From the NCBI GenBank assembly GCA_963681505.1, contig OY811976.1, positions 6,571,372 to 6,635,371 on the forward strand: DNA of 64,000 bases, given 5' to 3'. This stretch comes from Eunapius fragilis (lineage: Eukaryota > Porifera > Demospongiae > Spongillida > Spongillidae). The notes under the pieces are model-generated. The model was not told the DNA's origin. It ran no database searches and saw nothing but the letters and a program-made list of their open reading frames with translations. This document shows, piece by piece, positions 31,601 to 39,792 of the stretch (its first letter is position 1; every line of letters begins with the position of its first letter). A program made the translations under genes and the position numbers.

Positions 31601-34285
31601 ATCCATACACGGATCCCATGGAGGGAGAGGAGTGATTCCAGGGAGGGGTAGGAGTGATCCCAGGGAGGGGGAGGAGTGATCCGAGGGAGGTGGAGGAGTG
31701 ATCCCAGGGAGTGGGAGGAGTGATCCTAGGGAGGGGGTGGAGTGATCCCAGGGAGGTGGAGGAGTGATCCCAGGGAGGGGGTGGAATGATCCCAGGGAGG
31801 GAGAGGAGTGACTTAACTCCATCTTATTTTCACATCCATACATGGTACCTAATCTTGGCTGAGTGTCATAACTCCATCCAATGCCTCCCTTTATACATGT
31901 ACTTAAGTGCTGGCACAGACATGCACATGACATAATTAGTAAGACAGCATAACACCACTTGTAACCTATGTAAACAAAACTGAATTATGATGAGACAAAA
32001 ATGGGTCCTAAGGTAAAAACTTTCACTGGCATCAATACATGTAGCTCTTTCACATGTGTAAAAAATAATTTCAATTCTAACTACCCCCACCCCCACCCCT
32101 CCACCCAGCCGGTTTAGTTACACACATTTAGAGTCAGAGGCAGCTGGGGGGGAGGGGGGGGGCCTATGGGCCTTAGCCTCCCCCTCCTCCCCAGGCTTTG
32201 GTGCCCCCATCCCCCCACCTCCATTCCCTTCAATTACAACAATGCAAAGAGATTACAACATGTGGCTGTAGTTGGTAGCATAATTTAGCTTCTAGCGCTC
32301 GCTTGCATGCATAAACAAGGATTATTAGCAACAAAGGATAAAGTTCCACACCCCCTTTGGTGCCCATGGTTTGCTAGGCCCCACCCCTTGGTAAATCCTG
32401 GGGCCACCTCTGTAAGGGCCCCTCCATTCTCCCTATACACTGGTGTTTGTGGCTGGACACATTCATACACCAAACCAAATACAATTAATTACTGCATCTT
32501 TGAAGCCATACAAATTCACAGCATGGCTCACTGCCATGCTGCTACAGTCACAATATTCCACTCACAGATCACTCTCACAGTCCACATATACCTCAAGTAC
32601 ACAAATTAGCAACAGATATTGGACTGGCCTGGAACTACTCACCTTGTCCTGAGTGATGGCCTGGGCACCCCTCTCTAGCAATATTTTCACACACTCCATA
32701 TGTCCATTCGCTGATGCCAACATTAGTGCTGTCCATCCGTACTGTTATAGAGAATGGCATATCAGTGTACCATGAAGGTCAGACATGACCTACATGTACC
32801 CTTCAAACCCCTCTCTGCCATTTTAGTACACACTCACCACACATGTCTAACAACAGGACACACCCACCACAGGTAAATAACGGTGGCTATGGGTAGTGGG
32901 CGTGTGCCTCGTCCCCAGTCCACGATACATCTATTTTCAGTGAATATGAGTGATCCCAGGGAGGGACCCACCATAAAACATTCTGGAGGTCTTTGTGATA
33001 ATTAGATGAGAGCTTGGGAATGGGACCAGGAGCACATAATAACAGAATGTAAGTGAATACATACACATCACAGTACACTCACCACACATGTCTAACAACA
33101 GGACACACCCACCACAGGTAAATAAGTGTTGTATGGGTGGTGAGCGTGTATCTCGTCCCCAGTCTACACTACACCTATTTTAAGTCATGAATACGTTTAA
33201 AAGGATATGGAGGGTGATGACAAGGGGAAGTGGAGAAGTGTGTACATGTAAACTACAAATGCTACAAACAGTACATCCATGTCTGTTGAGTTTATAGAAC
33301 TTCTTGTTCCAGTGTGGCAATGTTGCAATCAGTGGTGTGTACATGAATGCATGCATGGCTGCCTGGTCTGTTGTACTACTGGGAGCCGCTGATGTTCAGC
33401 ACCAGCTGGATGGAGTAACCCAAAACATCAACACAGTAAATGGCTTCATCCCACCATAGGCATGCAAACGTAGGAACAGTGCATGCATGCATGAAGGGTG
33501 TTTCTAAAGGTGAAAAAGCTGGTGCAAAAGATCTGCTTCTCTTCATATGACATTTACATGGTGCCTTTAGATCTCCATGTCTGAAACATCACAATCCTTT
33601 TAATCACAATCCCATGGCAGGCTACCCTCCACTAAGAAACACAACAGAACTAAGTCATCACAAATATGGGAATAGTTATGGAGGACCTCCCCTCACCCCC
33701 TAGATGGTACTGTTAAGTTTAGTAGTGGATATTATGTGCTACATGTGTAGTGGGATCTGAGGTCCAACGTAACTATCCACATATTTGATTTGCTGTGCAA
33801 TAATGTAGTACATCCATACAGGTAGGTTCACACCTCCCACTATCCCTCACACATACATGTATCACCCTACGATCCCATCACCTGTCTAGCTTCAATGTTC
33901 ACCCCCTTGTCCAGCATTGCAATGACTTCTTCTGTCCTTCCCTCTTTTGCTGCCCTTATGAGCTTCCCTTCTAATGCCTGCAGAGATGGAACAGTACTTA
34001 AGGTAGAGCTGTTGTCGATCAGTGGTGGCCACACCCACCAGGCCTACAGCACAGGTATTACCATGAACGTAAACTTATACCACAGGCCTGGCTGGACTGT
34101 ACATAGGTGAGGCTTTCCTATGTTACTAGGTAACGCAGCCGTTTCTAGCGGCACGGGATGACGCACACGTGTGACGGCTAGTTAGTACTCGTTGATCTCT
34201 TACTCACTAGATACATACGCTTTCTTAGATCCAATTTCAACACTCAACGATTTTCTACGTAAGGTACAAAACTTACGGACGCCAT
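16372..34285 (-). CDS. ROCO gene 1: ankyrin-Roc-COR-Death protein, 12-exon model with one internal stop
   Basis: Exons in transcript order: 34285-34277, 33977-33882, 32741-32643, 31252-31154, 29720-29622, 27977-27879, 21112-20864, 20469-20425, 19005-17439, 17383-17321, 16670-16372. These are eleven coding exons; a 5' UTR exon may exist. Lengths sum to 2724 bp, exactly 908 codons, and all joins keep frame, which strongly supports the model. The product has six ankyrin repeats, a Roc GTPase (GHSGAGKS; DLAG; THAD in place of NKxD), a COR region and a C-terminal Death domain. This is the layout of DAPK-type ROCO proteins without a visible kinase; such proteins act in cytoplasmic stress, death or immune signalling. 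Codon 418 is TAG (18549-18547), so as assembled only ankyrin-Roc would be made. Confidence 0.85.
17321..17383 (-). CDS. ROCO gene 1: 21-residue linker exon
   Basis: 63 bp, phase 1-1, acceptor CTTGCAG, donor GTCAGTAC. Encodes PSGVVPSPSELAGQAMPQLK. The same exon is in paralogue 2 at 44338-44276, with an additional related one there. Confidence 0.75.
17439..19005 (-). pseudogene. ROCO gene 1: Roc (C-terminal part) and COR exon, with nonsense codon
   Basis: 1567 bp; acceptor TTCATTTAG before RVFGRED; donor GTGAGGTG after IVEG. The Roc part has DLAGHDH (G3) and GTHAD (G4-like); COR follows from MCPSIPIHSH. TAG at 18549-18547 replaces the TTG (Leu) of paralogue 2 by one base change. Apart from this and a few missense or 3-bp indel differences, the 520-codon exon is nearly identical to 45966-44394. 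Either a recent pseudogene, a truncated form or a base-call error. Confidence 0.8.
19008..20424. other. ROCO gene 1 intron with small repeats
   Basis: 19050-19165 has at least three copies of GGAGTACGGTTGC-like motif in both orientations, probably a small element. 19740-20045 has degenerate copies of the 23-bp satellite that is expanded at 48490-50680. Nothing else was recognised. Confidence 0.6.
19740..20045. repeat. Degenerate 23-bp satellite in ROCO gene 1 intron
   Basis: About a dozen diverged units of the type CAATCGCTAAATTTGTTCTG, at the same intron position as the much longer array in ROCO gene 2. Confidence 0.85.
20425..20469 (-). CDS. ROCO gene 1: 15-residue Roc exon
   Basis: 45 bp, phase 0, acceptor CTCTTTCAAG... 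donor GTGAGAAC. Encodes AIINLSKPTATRLVK, the helix after the P-loop. Paralogue 2 has 51 bp here (two extra residues). Confidence 0.8.
20864..21112 (-). CDS. ROCO gene 1: last ankyrin repeat plus Roc P-loop exon
   Basis: 249 bp, phase 0, acceptor TTACTACCAG, donor GTAAGC. Encodes an ankyrin unit (DKNTALHLAS; NSEGRTALMVAGYK) followed by YGKVVLCGHSGAGKSTLTQ, the Walker A motif. Compared with paralogue 2 it lacks ten residues in the ankyrin part. Confidence 0.85.
21681..22285. repeat. Left TIR of the 5.8-kb transposon
   Basis: Mirrored at 26877-27480. Contains recognisable landmarks shared with the 60.3-kb fold-back element: CTCATATTTGTTTG, TGAAAGGGTTAAA and CTAATCTAAAGTAAGTG. Confidence 0.9.
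22316..23620 (+). CDS. Transposon ORF2: Pro/Ala repeats then SR/SP-rich tandem repeats
   Basis: 434 codons starting 30 bp inside the left TIR. Residues about 15-100 are a degenerate Pro/Ala/Thr/Asp repeat (LPATDLP units). A basic patch (NRRRIKSK) follows, then Ser/Arg-rich sequence and about ten copies of a 15-residue repeat (SSHPTRSHSPGSPRR) encoded by a 45-bp minisatellite at about 22834-23308. The tail is Ser- and Pro-rich. It resembles an SR-type disordered protein. Length and continuity of the frame across a minisatellite with few stops suggest selection, but 45-bp units preserve frame automatically, so coding status is uncertain. Confidence 0.5.
   Translation: MGSMFGKTTKATDLSTLPATESDLPVADEAMLPATDLPAANQATLLATDLPVADQATLPATDLPAADVGMLPDTGITAPPAIGLAVLPATATKSPATELAALPATATKPPSTKPMNRRRIKSKIWYLNSNSSLDASTSTSSSWRSRSPSTSSSSLRSSHPSTRVRSSLRDSLSHSSHPTRSYSPGSPRRSSHPTRSHSPGSPRRSSHSTRSHSPGSPRRSSHPTRFHSPGSPRRSSHLTRSHSPGSPRRSSHPTRSHSPGSPRRSSHPTRSHSPGSPRRSSHPTRSHSPGSPRRSSHPTRSHSPGSPRRSSHPIRSHLPGSPCRSSHPTRSSCNPAHSSPRPSTQQTCSSHSTHPSSCVSSPCSSSHSSYSYLHHSYQPEPLPVMVRPPVATIVQFPPRVQLQSPSQSWSQAPLPWTAGPMPDTSAGQGPFFYH
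23860..24240. repeat. Tandem repeat of about 110 bp inside the transposon
   Basis: Three to four units containing ATCTGAGCAACAACCGACTT, CACGAGTGCACCAGAG and ACATGTACATGTA. Lies between the 3' ends of the two convergent ORFs. Confidence 0.9.
24247..26787 (-). CDS. Transposon ORF1: 846-aa putative transposase of unassigned family
   Basis: A single intact frame. The N-terminus is Cys-rich (CCNCLKAIREC), followed by about eight imperfect 7-residue repeats (AGPSNER) at about residues 75-125 and a basic helical part. The C-terminal half has candidate acidic catalytic positions: Asp in IVIADFSENY (about 509), Asp in YMSDGCAGQYKN (about 593), then Glu in AEWHFF (about 620) or Asp in SHGKSAADG (about 633). 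The order and spacing suit an RNase H-fold DDE/D enzyme, and its position between long TIRs makes transposase the natural reading. I remember similar uncharacterised proteins from cnidarians and sponges but cannot name the superfamily. The start is the first ATG, 90 bp inside the right TIR. Confidence 0.75.
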   Translation of the reverse strand: MSSYWSRYCCDPFKHHRRRIYSHLRVVPASLIAEHPSLSLRSGVVACCNCLKAIRECSPESRGPNVPLLECAGPSNERAGPSNERAGPNNELAAGPSSERAAGPSNECAAGPSNERVGSSDPRASPSTIPSTPTLSENSDDDSTSDAVSDLLKLNETLSTHGISPVHNKKRLRCKSYVAQKVRKLEKEVVKSVQLAVGTNSEFVHQNDGAEVIKQLKEKFVSTKSRSERIRILTLLPKSWSIRNIMDNFDCTFYQARLAKKIVEDKGVMSSPNAKARKSLSEDTVKLVQAFYYHDDISRVMPGKKDFVSVRNEKGEKEHRQKRLVLCNLREAYKQFKTQHPDVKVGFSKFAELRPKECVLAGSTGTHSVCVCVIHQNVKLMMAGGRLEALTNGWFTHYTDCLAAIQCESPSYKCVSGTCTECPGAEALKEELEAAMEENGVETVQYNQWTNTDRANLETRIAPVEEFLDVFMAALKKLQLHDFIAKNQAKFLAEKKDSLTPGEYIVIADFSENYSFVVQDEIQSFHWNNLQATVHPFLCYYKNTDGKIQSVCFTIISENKEHNTIAVHLFQRKLVAFLTEHFGAKPKKIIYMSDGCAGQYKNCYNFTNLCHHEEDFGIPAEWHFFATSHGKSAADGIAGTVKRTASKASLQRPYKDQILTPSQLYQFVSKEITGIHFAYATLHEHEDEAEFLKERFLHSRTVPGTQSFHSFIPNSISTVKVKPYSNSSMTRIERVTSVTSARIQAVSLPSIKGYVTVLYEQNCWLGYVMKVDLEERIVEVNFLHPQLPAKSYLYPQQQDILEVDPTDILTLVSPATATGRTYSLTPMETSMAMTALTSRIHERSTT
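26877..27480. repeat. Right TIR of the 5.8-kb transposon
   Basis: Reverse complement of 21681-22285 with few differences; ends GGATTGACCC followed by the AAAG target duplicate. Confidence 0.9.
27879..27977 (-). CDS. ROCO gene 1: ankyrin exon 5
   Basis: 99 bp, phase 0, donor GTGAGTAG. One ankyrin repeat: DGWTALMRASRYGHVECVKI then LLERSAQANTQNK. Confidence 0.85.
28205..28790. repeat. G-rich purine tract (GGGAGG type)
   Basis: Nearly pure purine on the plus strand, built of GGGA, GGGGA and AAGG units. Because the gene is on minus, this is the template strand and the transcript is pyrimidine-rich. Long Pro/Ser or Gly/Glu/Arg frames here are artefacts. Confidence 0.95.
28811..29124. mobile_element. 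Hairpin element, family H, copy a
   Basis: About 90-bp inverted arms: GTCCAGGCTGGATTTTGTTT and CATCCTGGGATTG on the left are mirrored on the right, ending TGGACGTTTATAAC. The centre is about 100 bp. Sister copies at 54567, 57873 and 63887, all adjoining a purine tract. Confidence 0.8.
29622..29720 (-). CDS. ROCO gene 1: ankyrin exon 4
   Basis: 99 bp, phase 0. DGWTALIMASRYGHVECVKI then LLERGAQANTQDQ. Confidence 0.85.
29721..31153. other. ROCO gene 1 intron module
   Basis: Repeats the module order seen in the other ankyrin introns: CA-rich piece, TAAAAAGTGGTGGG block, purine tract (about 29990-30335), decayed hairpin relative (about 30450-30660), CCTCCCCCTC piece, and the block with TAGCATAATTTAGCTTCTAG leading into the next ankyrin exon. 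No other exon is recognised. Confidence 0.7.
29990..30335. repeat. G-rich purine tract
   Basis: GGGGA/GGAGG-rich on plus, as at 28205; same position in the intron module. Confidence 0.95.
31154..31252 (-). CDS. ROCO gene 1: ankyrin exon 3
   Basis: 99 bp, phase 0. DGWTALMWASRYGHVECVKI then LLERGAQANTQTK. Confidence 0.85.
31445..31812. repeat. 22-24-bp minisatellite (GATCCCAGGGAGGGG type)
   Basis: About 14 imperfect units of GAGTGATCCCAGGGAGGGGG, interrupted once by TATTTTCACATCCATACA. Shorter patches of the same repeat lie at 32948-32966 and 36160-36242. Confidence 0.9.
32643..32741 (-). CDS. ROCO gene 1: ankyrin exon 2
   Basis: 99 bp, phase 0. YGWTALMLASANGHMECVKI then LLERGAQAITQDK. The first residue is Tyr rather than Asp, as in one exon of paralogue 2 (56095-55997). 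Confidence 0.85.
32742..33881. other. ROCO gene 1 intron
   Basis: Contains module fragments up to about 33200 (including a piece repeated at 36235-36340: CATTCTGGAGGTCTTTGTGA) and then unique DNA in which I see no exon or repeat. Confidence 0.6.
33882..33977 (-). CDS. ROCO gene 1: first ankyrin exon
   Basis: 96 bp, phase 0, acceptor CCATCTCTGCAG, donor GTGATGGG. Encodes ALEGKLIRAAKEGRTEEVIA then MLDKGVNIEARQ, a typical N-terminal capping ankyrin repeat, unlike the homogenised internal ones. Confidence 0.85.
34277..34285 (-). CDS. ROCO gene 1: start exon (Met-Ala-Ser)
   Basis: ATGGCGTCC followed at once by a consensus donor GTAAGT. Phase 0 fits the next exon, giving MAS-ALEGKL. Chosen because it is the nearest upstream ATG with a correct-phase donor. 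A nine-base coding exon is small, so the call is moderate. Confidence 0.6.
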
Positions 34286-34817
34286 TAAACGTTCTCCCAG
34301 CTGCAGTCGACAATGCAACCAAATTAGGACTATCACATCATTTTCATGCACGCATGCGTGCATAATTACAACTTTCCTTTTAATTGCAATACATTTATTT
34401 ATTTAAGTGTATATGGACGGATTTCGATTGATCCCAACATAGATATTAGAGTAGATCCCACGCCCTCACCATAATATCATGCAGAGAGGAGGAGGGGCCA
34501 ACTGACTGGTTAATGGCGGCCCCGATTTTGATGCATTCCTAGCTATAGGGTCTTTGGTCCAATGGTCCCCACACCCAACAGACGCCATCATAGACCATCA
34601 GCAGCTGTGTTTATTTGGTCTGGGGCTGAGACTTAAGGTTCTCCCCTCCTCCGAGTGCCACTCCCCTAAGCATTAATTTTAAAATTAGAAACATTGAAAG
34701 AGTACAAAAACAGAAGATGAGAGTATACATAACCAGTGGTGACATCACTTCCAATTAATGCCCTCAGACCTGTTGAGGACGAAAGATTGAGGGAAAGTGT
34801 TTTAACATAACAATGCA

Positions 34818-34860
<43 letters not shown>

Positions 34861-35335
34861 ACATACACACACACATTAACCCCTTGATCCCCTATCCCTC
34901 TCAGGTCTGGTGGGTTACCCTTCTTTGGGTACTGTACCAGACCTTGGCCTGTTCATACAAATCATTTGTCCCTTTGTTGTGAGCACATGATGATTGGCAA
35001 TGTGACAGTACAACCTGTCCACAGGCCATGACACTTCCCTCCCCTCCCTCCTCCCCCTTCCCTCTCCACATAATACACTAGTACCTGTATGATATAGGCC
35101 CCATGATGCAGGTGTAGGAGCGATTTGGGCCCCCCCCACTGAAATGGGCCCCCCCCCGGCCCCAAAACGCTAGTGATTTGGACCCCCTCATGGGCCCCAT
35201 TTCGCTAGGGTTTTGGGCCCCCAGGAGGGTCCCCTTTGCTAACATACAGTACACCTTATGCACAAAACCTTGAATCTCATTAATCATGTGACGACGTTAT
35301 TCGCATATTCATTGTCCTACCTGGAATGGCGACCG
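34286..35335. other. Upstream of ROCO gene 1; no gene recognised
   Basis: Presumed promoter region just above 34285. Farther out are a CA/TG microsatellite (34818-34875) and a C-rich patch at 35128-35160. Frames on the minus strand here are low complexity. Confidence 0.5.
34818..34875. repeat. CA microsatellite
   Basis: About 25 CA dinucleotides with single interruptions. Confidence 0.95.
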
Positions 35336-36165
35336 TAACAAGCAACGATTATCTCGCGCAACATCTCAAGTTTGTACCAGGATCCGAGTTTTATGATCAA
35401 CTAGACATAGGAGGAAACCAATGATATCGCCAAAAGCTCTAACTTCTTGGTATCTGTCTGTTGCGATCCGTACGCTACGAAGTCAGAAGAGTGGGAATGT
35501 AACCCCGATTTGTGGCCCAATGTTGAGTTTCCTGACATATGTGCGTACCTGATCGAATCTCCGAGCCCCCACACTAAAGAATCCTTGAAAGCCTACAAGA
35601 GCACTGATGCCTGGCTGGGCTTACTTTATTGCTGGTTATGTCACAGATGTAGGGCGATTTAAGATCAACTCAGATTCTTGCCTTCTTCGTGCTAAGGCAG
35701 GCGAATTTTTCGTTGTTGCATACATGTATATTGATGATCTTACTGCATTGTATTAGGTTAAGCACAGTCAGCACGAAGTGCCCCTCCTTTGTGCCCATGG
35801 GTTGGTGTGAGGTACAGTGGTGCAATCATATGTGCACATTGCAACTGCATGGCAGGAGCTGGAGAAGCTTGCTCTCACATCTCTGCTCTCTTGTATGCTG
35901 TTATGGCAAAGGCTAGAATCCAGAATGAAACTACCTTGTACATCGCAGATTTGCAGCTGGCTTCAACCTTCACTAAGGACAGAGGTATTTTATATATTAA
36001 ATAGTCCAGTACATTACTTATGTATCCTCTCCTTTACTACACAGTCACCTTATGCTACTGTGAGTGACATCATTTTTGCAACACCTAGTTTTGACAAGGC
36101 TCCTAGTATGAATGAGACTCCTACATCTACCAGTCATGAAACTCCTGAAAACAGCAGAAGTGATC
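35336..36165 (+). pseudogene. Decayed SWIM zinc-finger (YqaJ-associated type) gene
   Basis: ATG at 35336 begins MATVTSNDYLAQHLKFVPGS; the frame stops near 35424. Downstream come EWECNPDLWPNVEFPDICAY and SPSPHTKESLKAYKS, then a frame break caused by an apparent CTGG duplication near 35613, then AGYVTDVGRFKINSDS. The SWIM core ICAHCNCMAGAGEACSHISA (Cys, Cys, Cys, His at about 35840-35878) is intact. Two short introns are plausible: one about 35697-35755 with a GC-type donor, another about 35984-36048 (donor GTATTT, acceptor CTACACAG). Such proteins in sponges and cnidarians accompany YqaJ-like nucleases of mobile elements. The 3' end runs into the GATCCCAGGGAGGG minisatellite. Confidence 0.65.
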
Positions 36166-36242
36166 CTAGGGAGGGGGAGGACTGATCCCAGGGAGGGGGT
36201 GGAGTGATCCCAGGGAGGGGGAGGAGTGACCCAGGGAGGGAC
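36160..36242. repeat. GATCCCAGGGAGGGG minisatellite patch
   Basis: Three to four units of the repeat seen at 31445-31812, truncating the SWIM pseudogene; followed by a block shared with 32966-33060. Confidence 0.85.
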
Positions 36243-36349
36243 CCACCATAAAACATTCTGGAGGTCTTTGTGATAATTAGATGAGAGCTTGGGAATGGGA
36301 CCAGGAGCACATAATAACAGAATGTAAGTGAATACATACAAATGGCACA

Positions 36350-37035
36350 ACACATGTGTGCAATGGAAAAGGGGAGGGAGATGAGAGTTGTGACAATAGC
36401 TACATGTACATGTGTATGTTCAACATTCATTCAACGGCTATATATGTAAACATGTGTGAGTGAGGGAGGTGTGCATGTAAAAGGGCTGGGGAGGAGTGCC
36501 CATACCTACTAAGGGGAACTGGGGCCTGATACCAGCAGGAGGTTCACTGGGGGATATGGTCCATGAGGTGACTGTACCATTGCTGGGACCAACACAGTTT
36601 GGGCAAACACAAGCCAACGTTCAAGATGCTTTATCCTTGTCCTGGGGAGGAGGATGGGGAGGGGGAGGAGGTGTAGTGACAAGTGGTGCAGGGGCCAGAC
36701 ATGTCTGCCTCGCATATGGGGGAGGGGCACCCGGTGAAGCAGGGATCATGTGATACCATCCCATAGGGGATCACGACTGCAGCTGGAGCCAAGCGTCCTC
36801 GTAACTAAAGAGTGCATGGGACCTACATGTACATGTATGGATGGATGGGGGGGGGGGGGGGGGTGGCATATTGGTGGTGTGGATACATGTTCATTATTAC
36901 AAGGATGCATTGGAAATATGCTGTTTTCACAACAAATGAAAAGTGATGATGTATCTGAACCTGCGGCAGCAGGTTCAATATAGGATTGATTGAGGGTTGA
37001 TGAATGTCATTAATAAAACTTCACTAGCCTCTGGA
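36350..37035. other. No gene recognised
   Basis: Contains ACATGTACATGT motifs and a poly-G run at 36847-36862. Frames here are G-rich and without domains. Confidence 0.4.
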
Positions 37036-37039
37036 GGGA

Positions 37040-37440
37040 CAACCGAGAAACGGATCGCTTATCTCTTTATCGCGGCGGAATGGGAGCACAACGATCTACA
37101 GTTCTACGTTTGTTCCGTGTCATAAAACGGTGTGGTTATAGAGAAACAAACAATTTCCTGTTTCTCGTGCCCAGTCCTAAAATAATTCTCCATCGTCGTC
37201 GTCGTCGTCGTCTTCTTCTTCTTAGGAAGGTATAACTCGAGCTAGGAACGGTTTAGAAGGACGGGAATAGTACCAATCGCTTCCAAATTTACCGGCACGT
37301 TATCCTTACATGTCATATAGACACATATCAAGTTCTATTTAATAATGTATGTAATAGATATTTATTAATAATTTTAGGCAAGTATAAATACTCTAACCTG
37401 CACTAAAAATATCTGGTGTTCCTATCGCAGTTAAGTTGTT
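37040..37440 (+). other. Leader of the TE-associated gene, related to 46690-47030
   Basis: Shares order and similarity with 46690-47030: an ACGGTGTGGTTATAGAGAA-like block, CCCAGTC, a run of CGTCGTCGTC/CTTCTT triplets, ATAACTC and GGACGGG. This suggests both are 5' regions of one repeat family. Confidence 0.5.
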
Positions 37441-37679
37441 ATGGCTAGTGAAGTTGTTTTTCTAAAAATGCCTTCGCGTAATCAAAAGAAGAGATCTAAG
37501 CAACGAGCGGAATACCTCCAAAAGCAAGACGAGAACAAAGCTAAAGCCCGAGCGCTCTACAAGGCCGATCCCGAAATGAAGAAGGCCTCTGTACGCGACA
37601 GCTACAAGGCCGATCCCGAAAAGAAGAAGGCCTCTGTACGCGACAGCTACAACGCAGATATTGAATCTAAGCGATCTGC

Positions 37680-37970
37680 TAAAAGGTGGCGATATGAAGA
37701 GGACCTCGAGGAGAGCCGTGCTGCTAAAAGGCGGCGATATGAAGAGGACCTCGAGGAGAACCGTGCTGCTAAAAGGCGGCGATATGAAGAGGACCTCGAG
37801 GAGAACCGTGCTGCTAAAAGGCGGCTATATGAAGAGGACCTCGAGGAGAACCGTGCTGCTAAAAGGTGGCGATATGAAGAGAACCTCGAGGAGAACCGTG
37901 CTGCTAAAAAGCGGCGATACGAAGAGGACCTCGAGGGAAACCGCGCTGCTAACAGGCAGAAATACGAGGA
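37680..37970 (+). repeat. 45-bp coding minisatellite
   Basis: Six to seven units of the type GAAGAGGACCTCGAGGAGAA, each encoding 15 residues. Confidence 0.9.
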
Positions 37971-39119
37971 CAATTCAGCTGCCATTAAAGCATCTAAAAG
38001 GAGTCGGTATTGGAATGACCCCGCTGTCCGATTGGCTAAATGTGCTTCCGAGAGGACGCGGTACCGCAGGGGTCACAGCACTACCACTACCACCCAAAGG
38101 TATGTTATGGCATGTTGTATTAACATTAAAAAGCTGTGCATGCAACATTTGTAGAGCATAGTCGGGCGGTGTTTGGTCGGGCTTGTCACCCTACTACCTG
38201 ACCAAACGCGGTAGTAGGGCCCGCACAACTATGTACAGCACGGATCTGCACAAAACCATTCACTTCACATGTAAAGCATGCAACTGTGTGTACAGTAGTA
38301 GTGTCTATTGTTTTAATCTGATGTATAAAAAGGCTTCCTTATGTGAAGGCTTCCTTATCTGTCTAGCCATGTACATGTGTTGCAAATGTATGAATATAAT
38401 TACAGTTGCAAGGGCTGAGAACTATAGGTGAATAACTGCAACCATATCCTTCTCCCATATAGCTACTCCTTGTATGAACCCAAATCTCATGCACTAGTGG
38501 AGTATAATGGTGGTCTTGAAAAAGCTATTCTTAGGGATAGTGAGCTTCTAAGTGAAGTAAATGATGCCTTTTGTAAGTCTCATCCATTGCTAGCTCAAAA
38601 GGTTGTTACTAGATCTACCCATGCAGCAGTAAGTAAGATTGGGGCATAGGCATTGGTTTCTAAAGCACTAAGTGTACGAAGAGCAAAAGCAGGGTCATTG
38701 CTAAAAACTATCCGTGAAATAAATAGAATGAAAATAGGAGAAAATGATATTTTAGTAGGGCGTAGGTATCATACTGCTGGCTCTGAACCTTACTTTTTAA
38801 ATACTTCGTACACTTACACAAAACGACTTGGGGCCATTCCAGTAGACCTCAATGGTAGGTGTGTAGTGTCAGAGGAGATAGGGGACAGAGATAAGGTTAC
38901 CATGCGCCCCTTGAAATGGAAATGTACAAATGAGTGTCGCAACCTCACTAGTGAAGAAGTAGCAATAGTGTTGAGGACAAAGTCACTGTTCCAAATGTCC
39001 ATTGAAGATCTTCGAGCTGGGCTTGATGATCTTGATTCAGGAGGAGGAAGAGAATGAAGAGGATGACATAAATCCTCCGACTCCTCTCCCCTTCACCCCG
39101 CCACCTCCAGAAGCCCCGC

Positions 39120-39300
39120 CACTACCAGCAGCGCTACCCCCGCCGGCACCACCAGCGCTGCCCCCGCCGGCACCACCAGCGCTACCCCCGCCGGCACCAC
39201 CAGCGCTGCCCCCACCGGCACCACCAGCGCTGCCCCCGCCGGCACCACCAGCGCTACCCCCGCCGGCACCACCAGCGCTGCCACCGCCGCCTGTGCTCCC
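39120..39300 (+). repeat. 27-bp type Pro/Ala-coding repeat
   Basis: Tandem CCGCCGGCACCACCAGCGCT units encoding PPPAPPAL. Confidence 0.9.
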
Positions 39301-39765
39301 TCCCTGGCCACTGCCACCCTGGCAGAACCCAGCATGGCGGGGAGGCCGGGGAGGAGGACGTCCCCGCAGGAGACGAGGGCGCGGGCGAGGACAACAAATA
39401 ATTTATACATCATATAATTATAATTATTATTATTAAAGTTATTTATTGAAATGATACTACATATACAACGTTTACAGTTTTAAGCTACACAATTTTACTA
39501 AGAGCGCTGCCCCCGCTGCCACCGCCGCCTGTGCTCCCTCCCTGGCCTGCATGGCCACTGCCACCCTGGCAGAATGCAGCATGGCGGGGAGGCCGAGGAG
39601 GAGGACGTCCCCGCAGGAGACGAGGGCGCGGGCGAGGACAACCAGTAATTAATAGTACAAATTCATATAATTATAATTCTTATTATTAAAGTTATATATT
39701 GAAATGATACTACACATACAACATTTACAGTTTTAAGCTACACAATTTTACTAAACAAAAAACAA
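39277..39765. repeat. Tandem duplication of the gene's 3' end
   Basis: 39277-39500 and 39503-39765 repeat the GC-rich tail (CTGTGCTCCCTCCCTGGCC) and its AT-rich 3' UTR (TTATTATTAAAGTTAT, TTTTAAGCTACACAATTTTA). The duplication is the whole 3' end, as expected of a mobile or recombining unit. Confidence 0.85.
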
Positions 39766-39792
39766 TACACTGAAACGGAGAAGGTGAGGAGA

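Larger units (their letters stand above)
37441..39436 (+). pseudogene. TE-associated gene: charged 15-residue repeats, then a conserved domain and Pro/Arg tail
   Basis: Exon 1 (37441-38099) encodes a basic N-terminus, two YKADPE-type units and about six 15-residue repeats (AAKRRRYEEDLEENR), likely a charged helix. A donor at 38100 (GTATGT) and acceptor ending 38462 (CCATATAG) join in phase 2 to exon 2 (38463 onward), which reads SYSLYEPKSHALVEYNGG. TAG at 38647-38649 interrupts it. It continues with RRYHTAGSEPYF and WKCTNECRNLTSEE to a TGA at 39055. The next frame carries Glu-rich then PPAPPALPPP repeats and an Arg/Gly tail (GGRPRRRRGRGRG) to 39436, so a frameshift near 39046 probably splits one protein. 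I recall proteins with such KADPEKKKA repeats as frequent in sponge genomes near helicase-type elements; function unknown. Confidence 0.6.

Noticed and set aside
34915-35287. Gly-rich minus frames
   Set aside because: Composition-driven frames across C-rich sequence; no splice or domain support.
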